A DNA stretch of 6,414 bases, taken from positions 1 to 6,414 of the forward strand of contig CALCCX010000214.1 of NCBI GenBank assembly GCA_937900165.1, in the 5' to 3' direction. The first letter of the stretch is position 1. The number at the start of each line of letters is the position of its first letter. Position numbers and translations under genes: made by a program. The notes below the pieces were generated by a model. That model did no database searches. It was not told the DNA's origin and saw only the letters and a program-made list of their open reading frames with translations. Shown piece after piece: positions 1 through 5,885 of the stretch. The DNA comes from an uncultured Acidimicrobiia bacterium. Its GTDB lineage: Bacteria > Actinomycetota > Acidimicrobiia > Spongiisociales > Spongiisociaceae.

Positions 1-250
1 TATTGAGTAGCTCGGCGATCTTTGGACCCACGCCCTCGATTTTCGTGAGGTCATCCGGGTCTTTTTCCGGTGCCGCCACCGGAGCAGCCTCTGCGAATCG
101 CTTGGTTGCCTGGGCTGGTACTGCCGGCTCCGGTTCGGGTGTGACCACACTCGCAGCACTGCCGTGTTGCTGCTGACATGCTCGATTGGCCAGCCACCAT
201 CCAATGATGAGGCCGACGATCAGGGCGATGATGGCGATGAGCCACTCCAT
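1..250 (-). CDS. Membrane-anchored helix-hairpin-helix protein, partial (3' end off the window)
   Basis: Reading the minus strand from ATG at 250-248 gives 83 codons that stay open to the window edge, so the C-terminus is missing. Residues 2-20 form one hydrophobic segment (EWLIAIIALIVGLIIGWWLA), probably an N-terminal membrane anchor. A Pro/Ala/Glu-rich linker follows at about 25-65. Residues 66-83 begin a helix-hairpin-helix motif (DDLTKIEGVGPKIAELLN), whose KIEGVGPK hairpin is typical of the H3TH/flap-endonuclease-like fold found in many bacterial proteins of unknown function. Such motifs usually bind DNA or mediate protein contacts; no catalytic domain is visible. A purine-rich GGAGAG lies 4 bases upstream of the ATG, an acceptable though close ribosome binding site. 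The same strand holds the menC-like gene upstream, 139 bases away, with a hairpin between them. The specific role is unknown. Confidence 0.8.
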   Translation of the reverse strand, partial: MEWLIAIIALIVGLIIGWWLANRACQQQHGSAASVVTPEPEPAVPAQATKRFAEAAPVAAPEKDPDDLTKIEGVGPKIAELLN

Positions 251-327
251 TGGTCTCTCCGTTCCGAGTCCGCTGCACACCGTGGGAGCAAGCGCAATCC
301 GCGTTCGCAGCAGAATCCGTAAGGTCT

Positions 328-353
328 CCCAACTAGAGGCGACCCTAGCTGGG
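328..353 (-). terminator. Possible terminator hairpin between menC-like gene and HhH gene
   Basis: On the minus strand CCCAGCTAG and CTAGTTGGG can pair as a 9-bp stem with one G-U wobble around an 8-base loop, which may close further with two GC pairs. It lies about 36 bases after the stop codon at 390-392 and before the next minus-strand start at 250. There is no T-run after the stem, so if it terminates it would be the U-less type often proposed in actinobacteria. The pairing on the plus strand is worse (A-C mismatch), which favours a minus-strand function. Confidence 0.4.
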
Positions 354-376
354 CCTCACGAGACAGTGCGCCGGAT

Positions 377-393
377 CTGACATTTATTGTCAG
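377..393. repeat. Inverted repeat over the menC-like stop codon
   Basis: CTGACA and TGTCAG form a perfect 6-bp stem around the AT-rich loop TTTAT. The right arm contains the TGA stop (390-392, minus strand). The stem is short and has no T-tract, so a role in termination is possible but weak. Confidence 0.5.
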
Positions 394-1436
394 CGGCTGA
401 GGGAGAGGCGTCGGATTCCGAACTCGGAGAGCGCCTTTTGGTCGGGTTCGAATCCAATTCCGGGCCGGTCCCCTGGGTCGATCTGCCCGTTCACGATCTG
501 TAGTCCGTCTGGGCAGACATCGCCGCCGAAGACCGTGGCGGCTGGGACGAGGTCTGCATGTTCGAAATCGGGGCTGGTGGCGAGGGCCAACGTGTGTGCC
601 TTGCCGATCGTGGATTCGACCATGCCGGATGCTTTCAACGAGACGCCGGCCTGGCGTGCCAGCTCGGCGATTTCGCCGGCAGCCTGATGGCCGAGGCGGG
701 ACGGTTTGAGACACAGGACGTCGGCCGCACCCATTTCCAAAGCCCGGATGGCCATCGGTGCCGGAGCTGCCGACTCGTCTAGGCAAATCGGTGTTTCGAT
801 CCGCTGCCGGAGTACGGCATGTTCATGCAGGCGGGTGGCCGCCAGAGGTTGCTCAACATAGGTGAGTCCTAGTTCGTCGATCACATCGAAAAACGGATCG
901 TCCATTTCGTACGATCCGTTGGCGTCTGCGGCGATCAACACTTCCGGAAACCGGCGGCGCAGTTCCCGGCACGGCTCAATGTCGTGGCCTGGTTGTATCT
1001 TCAGCTTGAAAGAGGTTATGCCTTGGGAGACGGCCGATTCGACCTCTGCGAGCATTTCGTCGAGGTCGTCTGCCATGCCGACCGCCAGTCCCGCCTGCAC
1101 GGGCTCTCGGCTTCCGCCAAGCATGGCCCAGAGCGGCTGGCCTTGAAGTCTTGCCTTGACATCATGTTCCGCCTCGTCAACCGCGGCCGCCGCACTGGGC
1201 GCCAACTCTGCCGGGCGTTGCTCGAGGATGGCCGCAACCTGACCCTTGAGGCCATCCCAGGTCGCGTCCAAGGTCTCGTCTGACACACCCGGATAGGGGG
1301 CGGCCTCCCCCCATCCGGTCACGGCATCTCTGGTAATTCCCACGATCAGTGTGCGCCGTTCAGTGATGGTGCCATTGGCTGTGGCGAAAGGTTTGAGAAG
1401 TGGGAGGGCGATCTCGTGAAGGTGGAGTTGCGCCAT
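390..1436 (-). CDS. menC: Enolase-superfamily enzyme, probable o-succinylbenzoate synthase (MenC)
   Basis: This is a complete 348-residue member of the mandelate racemase/muconate-lactonizing subgroup of the enolase superfamily. OSBS dehydrates SHCHC to o-succinylbenzoate in cytoplasmic menaquinone synthesis. An N-terminal capping domain (about 1-105, with GWGEAAPYPG at 41-50) precedes the TIM barrel. The active-site set is intact: KLK with K144 and K146, metal ligands D171 (DAN), E195 (VEQP) and D220 (LDES), and K244 in LKPSRLG on the opposite face. GMVES at 271-275 and an acidic/hydrophobic C-terminal tail also fit. The length matches the family. The ATG at 1436 is preceded by AGGA seven bases upstream, which overlaps a possible -10 box. 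No other menaquinone genes are in view, and related dipeptide epimerases or N-succinylamino-acid racemases share these residues, so the fold is certain but the substrate is inferred. Confidence 0.75.
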   Translation of the reverse strand: MAQLHLHEIALPLLKPFATANGTITERRTLIVGITRDAVTGWGEAAPYPGVSDETLDATWDGLKGQVAAILEQRPAELAPSAAAAVDEAEHDVKARLQGQPLWAMLGGSREPVQAGLAVGMADDLDEMLAEVESAVSQGITSFKLKIQPGHDIEPCRELRRRFPEVLIAADANGSYEMDDPFFDVIDELGLTYVEQPLAATRLHEHAVLRQRIETPICLDESAAPAPMAIRALEMGAADVLCLKPSRLGHQAAGEIAELARQAGVSLKASGMVESTIGKAHTLALATSPDFEHADLVPAATVFGGDVCPDGLQIVNGQIDPGDRPGIGFEPDQKALSEFGIRRLSLSR

Positions 1437-1448
1437 CGGATCATCCTA
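1437..1448 (-). promoter_or_regulatory. Possible -10 box / leaderless start for menC-like gene
   Basis: On the minus strand TAGGAT (1448-1443) fits the actinobacterial TANNNT -10 box and is followed by exactly six bases before the ATG at 1436. That spacing would place transcription start at or next to the start codon. The AGGA inside the same stretch could instead serve as a Shine-Dalgarno sequence, so the two readings compete. No convincing -35 box was seen. Confidence 0.4.
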
Positions 1449-1544
1449 TTGCACGCCGTGGTCCAACATGTTCTGTGATCTCCCCGGCCGGACGTCGCGA
1501 CCCATTGCTCCCGAAAGTGCCCTGCCCGTGGCCGACTAGCCTCG

Positions 1545-1569
1545 GGGGCTCGACTTCAAGAGGAGCCCC
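1545..1569 (+). promoter_or_regulatory. icd ribosome binding site within a possible leader hairpin
   Basis: AAGAGGAG at 1558-1565 is a good Shine-Dalgarno sequence, seven bases before the icd ATG at 1573, and it fixes that start. The same bases lie partly in a 7-bp perfect hairpin: GGGGCTC (1545-1551) pairs with GAGCCCC (1563-1569) around an 11-base loop. The stem would cover the downstream part of the ribosome binding site. A TAGCCT at 1537-1542 could be a -10 box; if transcription starts near 1549 the left arm would be mostly lost. The RBS is firm and the hairpin function is speculative. Confidence 0.5.
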
Positions 1570-1572
1570 GCT

Positions 1573-2775
1573 ATGGGTGAGAAGATGACGATTGGTGGCG
1601 ACGGCCTGGTTGTGCCGGATCAACCGATCATTCCCTTCATAGAGGGTGACGGCATCGGTCCAGACATCTGGGCGGCCGCAGTTCGAGTGTTCGACGCCGG
1701 CGTCGACAAGGCCTACGAGGGGGCCCGATCTGTCGATTGGCTGGAAGTCCTGGCGGGCCAGAAGGCATTCGACGCCACGGGCGATTGGCTTCCAGAATCT
1801 ACAATCGAGTCGTTTCGGGAGCATTTGGTCGGGATCAAGGGTCCGTTGACCACTCCGATCGGCGGGGGTTTTCGCAGCCTCAATGTGGCAATCCGCCAGA
1901 TCCTCGACCTGTATGTGTGTCTGCGCCCAGTGCGCTGGTACGAGGGGGTCCCATCACCAGTGAAACATCCGGAGTTGGTCGACATGGTGATCTTCCGCGA
2001 GAACACCGAGGATGTGTATGCGGGGATGGAGCTCGCTTCCGGAACTGAGGAGGCGATGAAACTGATCGACTTTGTGCGTGCCGAGTTTGGCTGGAATGTG
2101 CGCGCCGATTCAGGATTGGGTCTCAAACCGATTTCGGAGACCGGATCAAAGAGGCTCGTGCGCGCTGCCATGCGCTACGCCGTGGCCAATGGACGCAAAT
2201 CGGTGACGCTCGTCCACAAGGGCAACATCATGAAGTTCACCGAGGGTGCGTTTCGTGAATGGGGTTACGAGGTTGTGAGGGACGAGTTCGGCGACGTGGC
2301 GGTTGGCTGGGAAGACTGTGGCGGAGATCCGGGCGATCGGATTCTTGTGAAAGATGTCATCGCAGACGCCTTCCTCCAGCAGATCCTGACCAGGCCGGCC
2401 GAATATGACGTTGTGGCGACCATGAACCTCAATGGCGACTATGCGTCAGACGCTCTGGCGGCCCAGGTGGGTGGGATAGGAATCGCGCCGGGTGGAAACA
2501 TCAACTACGACACTGGCGTGGCTGTATTCGAGGCGACTCATGGGACCGCTCCCAAATACACCGGGATGGACAAGGTGAACCCCGGCTCGGTGATCTTGTC
2601 CGGCGTCAACATGTTCCGCTATATGGGATGGTCAGAGGTGGCGGACATCATCGAGGCCAGCCTCGAGGCAACGATTCTCGATCGAGTGGTCACGTACGAT
2701 TTTGCCCGACTTATGGATGACGCCAACGAGGTGTCTACATCGGCGTTCGGATCGGCGATGATCGAGCGCATGTGA
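1573..2775 (+). CDS. icd: NADP-dependent isocitrate dehydrogenase, E. coli type
   Basis: Cytoplasmic TCA-cycle enzyme that oxidatively decarboxylates isocitrate to 2-oxoglutarate, making NADPH. The 400 residues align along their length with E. coli Icd (416) with a constant offset of 16 in the C-terminal half. Substrate residues are present: S102, N104 and R108 in FRSLNVAIRQ, R118, R142 in FRENTEDVYAG, Y149 and K216. Metal-binding aspartates occur in NLNGDYASDALAAQVGG (D289, D293). NADP-specificity residues K328-Y329 (APKY) and Y375/R379 (TYDFAR) are kept, so NADP rather than NAD is expected. S102 corresponds to the serine phosphorylated by AceK in E. coli, but no aceK is in view. It belongs to the homodimeric type, not the roughly 740-residue monomeric Icd of some actinobacteria. 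The start is supported by AAGAGGAG seven bases upstream. The NAD-regulator gene follows after 62 bases. Confidence 0.97.
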   Translation: MGEKMTIGGDGLVVPDQPIIPFIEGDGIGPDIWAAAVRVFDAGVDKAYEGARSVDWLEVLAGQKAFDATGDWLPESTIESFREHLVGIKGPLTTPIGGGFRSLNVAIRQILDLYVCLRPVRWYEGVPSPVKHPELVDMVIFRENTEDVYAGMELASGTEEAMKLIDFVRAEFGWNVRADSGLGLKPISETGSKRLVRAAMRYAVANGRKSVTLVHKGNIMKFTEGAFREWGYEVVRDEFGDVAVGWEDCGGDPGDRILVKDVIADAFLQQILTRPAEYDVVATMNLNGDYASDALAAQVGGIGIAPGGNINYDTGVAVFEATHGTAPKYTGMDKVNPGSVILSGVNMFRYMGWSEVADIIEASLEATILDRVVTYDFARLMDDANEVSTSAFGSAMIERM

Positions 2776-2825
2776 ACTGAGACCTGACACGCTCAGCTCG
2801 ATCCCCACAACCAATCTCTCTGTCC

Positions 2826-2837
2826 TAACCTTCGGGT
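2826..2837 (+). promoter_or_regulatory. Leaderless-type -10 box for the NAD-regulator gene
   Basis: TAACCT (2826-2831) fits TANNNT and is followed by six bases (TCGGGT) before ATG at 2838. Transcription would therefore begin at about the A of the start codon. No Shine-Dalgarno-like purine tract precedes this ATG, which supports a leaderless mRNA. No clear -35 hexamer was found at the expected 17-18 base distance. Confidence 0.5.
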
Positions 2838-3713
2838 ATGGCACTGTCTCTCGAGCTCGACGCGGTAGTGATTGCCGTTTCTGAACAAGTACCGAGGGTG
2901 CTCAGTGCTCGTAGCCCGGAGGGCGTCGCCCAATTGCCATCTGGTCCGTTCGACCCCATGGTCGATCTCACTCTCGAGGGTTCGTTGCGCAGGTGGCTCC
3001 TGGACATGACCGGGTTCGAGGTAGGACACCTCGAACAGATCTTCACGTTTGGTGGCCATGACCGCGACCCCCGTTCGCGCATCAGTGGCGATCGCATTCT
3101 TTCTGTCGCCTACCTCGCTCTTGCGATGGAGTCGACCCCGATCGAGTCTTCTGATTGGATAGATCTGTATGCAGTGCTGCCGTGGGAGGATCACAGGGAC
3201 GGTCGGCCTTCGGTGATTCGATCGCATATCGCGCCTGCCCTGCAGGATTGGGCGGAGGCTTCGAACTCTGCTTCCGCCAGGTCTGCCCGGCGGGATCGGC
3301 TGGAGGCGATTTTTGGGTTTCAGGGCGGCGATTGGGACCCCATCGCGACCGTCGAGCGTTACGACCTGTTGTATGAGGCGGGGCTGCTCGAAGAGGCCAA
3401 GCGAGATGGTGGTGCCCAGCCGGGCATAATCATCGTTGAATCCACGGCCATGGCGCTCAACCATCGTCGGGTCCTTGCCAAAGTCCTGTCGAGGTTGAGA
3501 GAAATGGTCAGCTACCGGCCGGCCATCTCTGAACTGCTTCCGACGACCTTCCCGATTCGGAAATTGCAACGGGTGGTCGAAGCAGTGAACGGTGCGTCTG
3601 TCAGCCCCCAGTCGGTGCGCCGACTCTTGGATCGATCCAATCTCACCGAGGGCACCGGCGAACAAACCGAAACGGCCGGCCGACCCGCAGAACTCTTCCG
3701 TTTCGTGACCTAG
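2838..3713 (+). CDS. Nudix-derived transcriptional regulator of NAD metabolism (NrtR/NadQ type)
   Basis: This 291-residue protein has two parts. Residues 1-100 are a Nudix-like domain (GHLEQIFTFGGHDRDPRSR at 63-81, then ISGDRILSVAYLALA at 82-96). A middle segment (WIDLYAVLPWEDHRDGRP at 107-123, then ATVERYDLLYEAGLLEEAKRD at 170-190) resembles the insert of NadQ-like NAD regulators. The C-terminus is a winged helix (LLPTTFPIRKLQRVVEAVNG at 233-252, SVRRLLDR at 259-266, GRPAELFRF at 281-289), the hallmark of NrtR. At the Nudix-box position the sequence is SLRRWLLDMTGFEVG; the REXXEE glutamates are replaced, so hydrolase activity is unlikely and ligand sensing (ADP-ribose or another NAD metabolite in characterised members) is expected. 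No NAD genes are in view, so the targets are unknown. Nudix-regulator family is well supported; the exact subgroup is not. Confidence 0.85.
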   Translation: MALSLELDAVVIAVSEQVPRVLSARSPEGVAQLPSGPFDPMVDLTLEGSLRRWLLDMTGFEVGHLEQIFTFGGHDRDPRSRISGDRILSVAYLALAMESTPIESSDWIDLYAVLPWEDHRDGRPSVIRSHIAPALQDWAEASNSASARSARRDRLEAIFGFQGGDWDPIATVERYDLLYEAGLLEEAKRDGGAQPGIIIVESTAMALNHRRVLAKVLSRLREMVSYRPAISELLPTTFPIRKLQRVVEAVNGASVSPQSVRRLLDRSNLTEGTGEQTETAGRPAELFRFVT

Positions 3714-3718
3714 TCACG
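3704..3718. repeat. Inverted repeat over the NAD-regulator stop codon
   Basis: CGTGAC (3704-3709) and GTCACG (3713-3718) are perfect complements separated by CTA, and the TAG stop (3711-3713) lies within the element. The 93-base region to the convergent lipoprotein gene has no stronger hairpin that I could see, so this may mark the transcript end, although there is no T-run. Confidence 0.5.
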
Positions 3719-3806
3719 GCACGACAGTCTGAATTGATTGAGCAATTGCCCTCGGCATTGATATTTGGCGCCACCCGCAAGGAGCGCAACCGCCTGTGGC
3801 CGTGGT

Positions 3807-4967
3807 CTACCAGATCGCAACATATACGAGGATCGGTTGAGCTGGGATGCCTCGGCCCTGGTTGGCCTCAGGGAAGTCCCATAGCTCGACCCAGAAGAAT
3901 GAGCCGTCCTGGCGCAGGAACCGTCCGCCATATCGCGGAACCCGCGGATCATCGATCGCAGTCAGCTGGCCGGCCATCAGTCTTTCTCGGAGTTTGGCGG
4001 TGACCGTATCAGCCATCTCCGCTCCGGTTGGTCCACCGGACGGGAGCTCGAAGTAGAGCGGCTCCACCTGGTCGAATCCGATCGACAGCAAAGCTACTTC
4101 CCTCGCGTCCCAGAGTTCTTCTGCGCTGGTAGCGATGGATGATCCGGCGGGGGCCCAGGGGCGGCCCAAAGCCAGCTCTGTGGCGGTTTCGCCAAGCCAT
4201 CGCTCGATCCACGTGACCCGGTCGTCTGGGACCAGCTCGGAGAGTCCGAGCATCACGAGGGCCAACGATTCGGCCATGTCCTCGCCGGGATTGCTGGCCC
4301 CATACGCCGTGGCGGTGGTGGCTCCCGTTGATAGAGCCCAGGTGGGTATCAATTCTCCACTTGCCTGGTTGACCCAACCGGTCTGTCTGGCGAAATCTTC
4401 TATGAGGGTTGAGCCGCCGATCGGGTCGACCCTTTCCAGCCGGCCGTCCAATGCTGCCTGGACGTAGTCGTCTGAGAGAGTGCGGTACTGAGCGACGTGA
4501 GCCAATTCATGGATGTAGGCCCTGGCGAGGTCGAAGCGAGTGCTGCCGTTTCGAGAAAGTTCGAACGAGCCATCGAGCAGATAGATGTCGGGCCCGAAAG
4601 CGAAGGCCACGGCTTGGGGGTGGGTTGTCGAGTTGGCTGGGGGGGAGCTGGCCCTGACGACCCAGCGAGGAGCTGCCACTTTGTCCAGCGCGGCCGGGAC
4701 TTCGGCAACCACTGAGGCGAGCAGGTCGACTTCTGTTGGCGAAGCGGGGCTGCCTGCTCCCACAAAGTCGACTCTTCCCGCCCGGCGAGACCAGTCGACC
4801 GTCGGTTCGGGAACTCCGAGCAGGATCTGCAGCTCGGGATCACTCAAGTCGAACTCTTGGTCCTCGAAGCGAGAGGGAACCGTCGTGTTTGAACTGGGGC
4901 CGAACCCGCACGCTTGGATCGTGAGGGCAAGGATGAGCAGGGTGGCTTTCCGAGGTGAGCGTTTCAT
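3807..4967 (-). CDS. Secreted lipoprotein with HELAH zinc-metallopeptidase motif
   Basis: A 386-residue exported protein. Residues 1-20 form a lipoprotein signal peptide: basic MKRSPRK, hydrophobic ATLLILALTIQ, then a lipobox-like IQAC with C20 as the lipidated residue (Q at -2 is unusual). A low-complexity linker follows. The core carries RAYIHELAHVAQYRTLS at 149-165: H153, E154 and H157 form an HExxH zinc site. PGEDMAESLALVML at 227-240 has acidic residues E229, D230 and E233 well placed for the third gluzincin ligand and supporting contacts. Residues after about 280 match no domain I recognise. The predicted role is an extracytoplasmic membrane-anchored protease, substrate unknown. There is no Shine-Dalgarno sequence before the ATG (the upstream bases are pyrimidine-rich). 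TACCAT ends ten bases upstream and could be a -10 box giving a very short leader. It converges on the NAD regulator and is divergent from HU. Confidence 0.8.
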   Translation of the reverse strand: MKRSPRKATLLILALTIQACGFGPSSNTTVPSRFEDQEFDLSDPELQILLGVPEPTVDWSRRAGRVDFVGAGSPASPTEVDLLASVVAEVPAALDKVAAPRWVVRASSPPANSTTHPQAVAFAFGPDIYLLDGSFELSRNGSTRFDLARAYIHELAHVAQYRTLSDDYVQAALDGRLERVDPIGGSTLIEDFARQTGWVNQASGELIPTWALSTGATTATAYGASNPGEDMAESLALVMLGLSELVPDDRVTWIERWLGETATELALGRPWAPAGSSIATSAEELWDAREVALLSIGFDQVEPLYFELPSGGPTGAEMADTVTAKLRERLMAGQLTAIDDPRVPRYGGRFLRQDGSFFWVELWDFPEANQGRGIPAQPILVYVAIW

Positions 4968-5073
4968 GGTGAGGAGGATGGTAAGGGCTCTGAGCTGCGA
5001 ATTCGTGTGGTGAACATGTCGGTCGTGCCGTCAGCGTTTGTGTCCGAATCCCGTGCGGTGCATGGGGTTTGGC

Positions 5074-5102
5074 TTGGTTTGGGCGAGTTGGGGCTCTATA
5101 AT
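5074..5102 (+). promoter_or_regulatory. Strong sigma70-type promoter of HU
   Basis: A perfect TATAAT (-10) at 5097-5102 lies 17 bases after TTGGTT (-35) at 5074-5079. Transcription would start near 5109, giving a leader of about 30 bases that ends in the HU ribosome binding site. This is the only consensus-quality promoter in the window, in keeping with an abundant nucleoid protein. Confidence 0.85.
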
Positions 5103-5124
5103 GACAAAACTGTAATTCGTACCC

Positions 5125-5133
5125 AAAGGAGGG
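5125..5133 (+). promoter_or_regulatory. Near-perfect ribosome binding site of HU
   Basis: AAAGGAGGG lies six bases before the ATG at 5140. It matches the 16S rRNA anti-Shine-Dalgarno sequence almost fully and fixes the start codon. Confidence 0.9.
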
Positions 5134-5139
5134 CACGAC

Positions 5140-5412
5140 ATGAACAAGGGCGATCTAGTAGACGCGGTTGCCAGCTCAACTGGCGATTCAAAGTCCGGCG
5201 CAGCAGCGTCATTGGATGCCGTACTCGACTCTATCACCTCAGCCCTCAAGGGCGGCGATAGGGTGCAGATCAGCGGGTTCGGAACCTTTGAGGTTCGGGC
5301 CAGGGCTGCGCGCCAGGGCCGGAATCCCCAAACGGGAGCGACCATCCAAATCAAGGCGAGCAATGCCCCTGCGTTCAAGGCGGGTAAGGCGTTGAAAGAA
5401 GCAGTGAACTGA
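5140..5412 (+). CDS. hup: HU-family nucleoid DNA-binding protein
   Basis: A 90-residue HU/IHF-family protein, the normal length of a bacterial HU subunit. It acts as a dimer that bends and compacts DNA. The N-terminal helices (MNKGDLVDAVA through about residue 37) are followed by RVQISGFGTFEVRARAARQG (41-60). The beta-arm signature GRNPQTGATIQIKASNAPAF (60-79) includes the conserved Pro at the arm tip (RNPQTG). The C-terminal helix KAGKALKEAVN ends the protein. It lacks the long Lys/Ala-rich tail of mycobacterial HupB. Expression should be high, given the TTGGTT-17-TATAAT promoter and AAAGGAGGG ribosome binding site. It is monocistronic, with the stop codon inside a 24-bp palindrome and a strong hairpin 26 bases beyond. 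HU rather than IHF is favoured by the single-gene context. Confidence 0.97.
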   Translation: MNKGDLVDAVASSTGDSKSGAAASLDAVLDSITSALKGGDRVQISGFGTFEVRARAARQGRNPQTGATIQIKASNAPAFKAGKALKEAVN

Positions 5413-5427
5413 TCTAGATCAGTTCAC
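5404..5427. repeat. 24-bp perfect palindrome spanning the HU stop codon
   Basis: GTGAACTGATCT (5404-5415) is the exact reverse complement of AGATCAGTTCAC (5416-5427), with no spacer. It covers the last two sense codons and the TGA stop (5410-5412) of HU. As RNA it can fold with a tetraloop-size turn, giving a 10-bp stem. As DNA it is a good candidate for a dimeric protein site. Confidence 0.9.
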
Positions 5428-5438
5428 CAATAGCGCAG

Positions 5439-5482
5439 AATGTCAGTGGGGGCGGGCCAAATAGCCCGCCCCCACTGACATT
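5439..5482. terminator. Bidirectional terminator between HU and SCP2 genes
   Basis: A perfect 19-bp stem pairs 5439-5457 (AATGTCAGTGG then GGGCGGGC) with 5464-5482, around the six-base loop CAAATA. The inner ten pairs are nearly all GC and the outer end is AT-rich. It lies 26 bases past the HU stop and 16 bases past the SCP2 stop on the other strand, so it can serve both convergent genes. The plus strand leaves the stem as TTTCCGCTTT, a modest T-tract; the minus-strand exit is poorer in T. Confidence 0.88.
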
Positions 5483-5498
5483 TCCGCTTTAAGAGGAG

Positions 5499-5885
5499 TT
5501 AGTAGTCGACATCCATCGGCTCGACTGCGCTGGCGAAACTGGTCAGGGCGGCCTGATGCATCATCAGCTTGGCGAGGTTGCCGCTGACTTTCAGCTTGCC
5601 GGTCATGAAGGCCGCCTGGGTGTTGAGGTCACCCTTGGAGATGGCCACGGCGGTGTCGTAGTTGTTGGCGACAGTGACGTCGGCGTCCTCGGTTTCGCCG
5701 AGCGCCACACTCGCCTGTCCGCCGCCCATCACGAAGTGGTAGGCAACTTCGCCGCTGGGCGAATCGGTGACTTTGAATTGCAATGAAAGGTCTACATTTG
5801 CAATGGCGCTGGTGAACCCAGAGTGCTCGTTGAGGACCTTGGTGGCTTCCTGTGCCCATTCTTCACTGAGGAATTGAACGCCCAT
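5499..5885 (-). CDS. SCP2 sterol-carrier-domain protein
   Basis: A 128-residue stand-alone SCP2-type protein. The domain covers about residues 20-115. Its beta-sheet part includes LSLQFKVTDSPSGEVAYHFV (33-52), followed by ADVTVANNYDTAVAISKGDL (68-87). The characteristic closing segment AAFMTGKLKVSGNLAKLMMH (91-110) leads into the last helix. Proteins of this fold enclose a hydrophobic tunnel that binds lipids or acyl-CoA; bacterial single-domain members are mostly uncharacterised, so the ligand is unknown. No signal peptide or membrane segment is seen, so it should be cytoplasmic. The ATG at 5885 is preceded by AAGGAG nine bases upstream. The gene ends in the shared hairpin at 5439-5482. The upstream small gene on the same strand ends 116 bases away, so this is probably a separate transcript. 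Confidence 0.93.
   Translation of the reverse strand: MGVQFLSEEWAQEATKVLNEHSGFTSAIANVDLSLQFKVTDSPSGEVAYHFVMGGGQASVALGETEDADVTVANNYDTAVAISKGDLNTQAAFMTGKLKVSGNLAKLMMHQAALTSFASAVEPMDVDY

Noticed and set aside
220..786. 188-codon minus-strand open frame overlapping the menC-like and HhH genes
   Set aside because: It is Arg/Pro-rich low-complexity translation in another frame of the menC-like gene, and conflicts with an intact enolase active site.
2777..2796. CTGAG/CTCAG inverted repeat after icd as a terminator
   Set aside because: The stem is only 5 bp with a 10-base loop and no T-tract, too weak to call.
2793..3665. Long 290-codon open frame on the minus strand
   Set aside because: It lies antisense to the NAD regulator, whose plus-strand frame has recognisable Nudix-like and winged-helix segments. 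The minus frame is Arg/His-rich with no domain, typical of shadows in high-GC DNA.
377..5483. Shared CTGACATTT at 377-385 and 5475-5483 as a dispersed repeat
   Set aside because: The match is only nine bases with no flanking similarity, so chance is sufficient.
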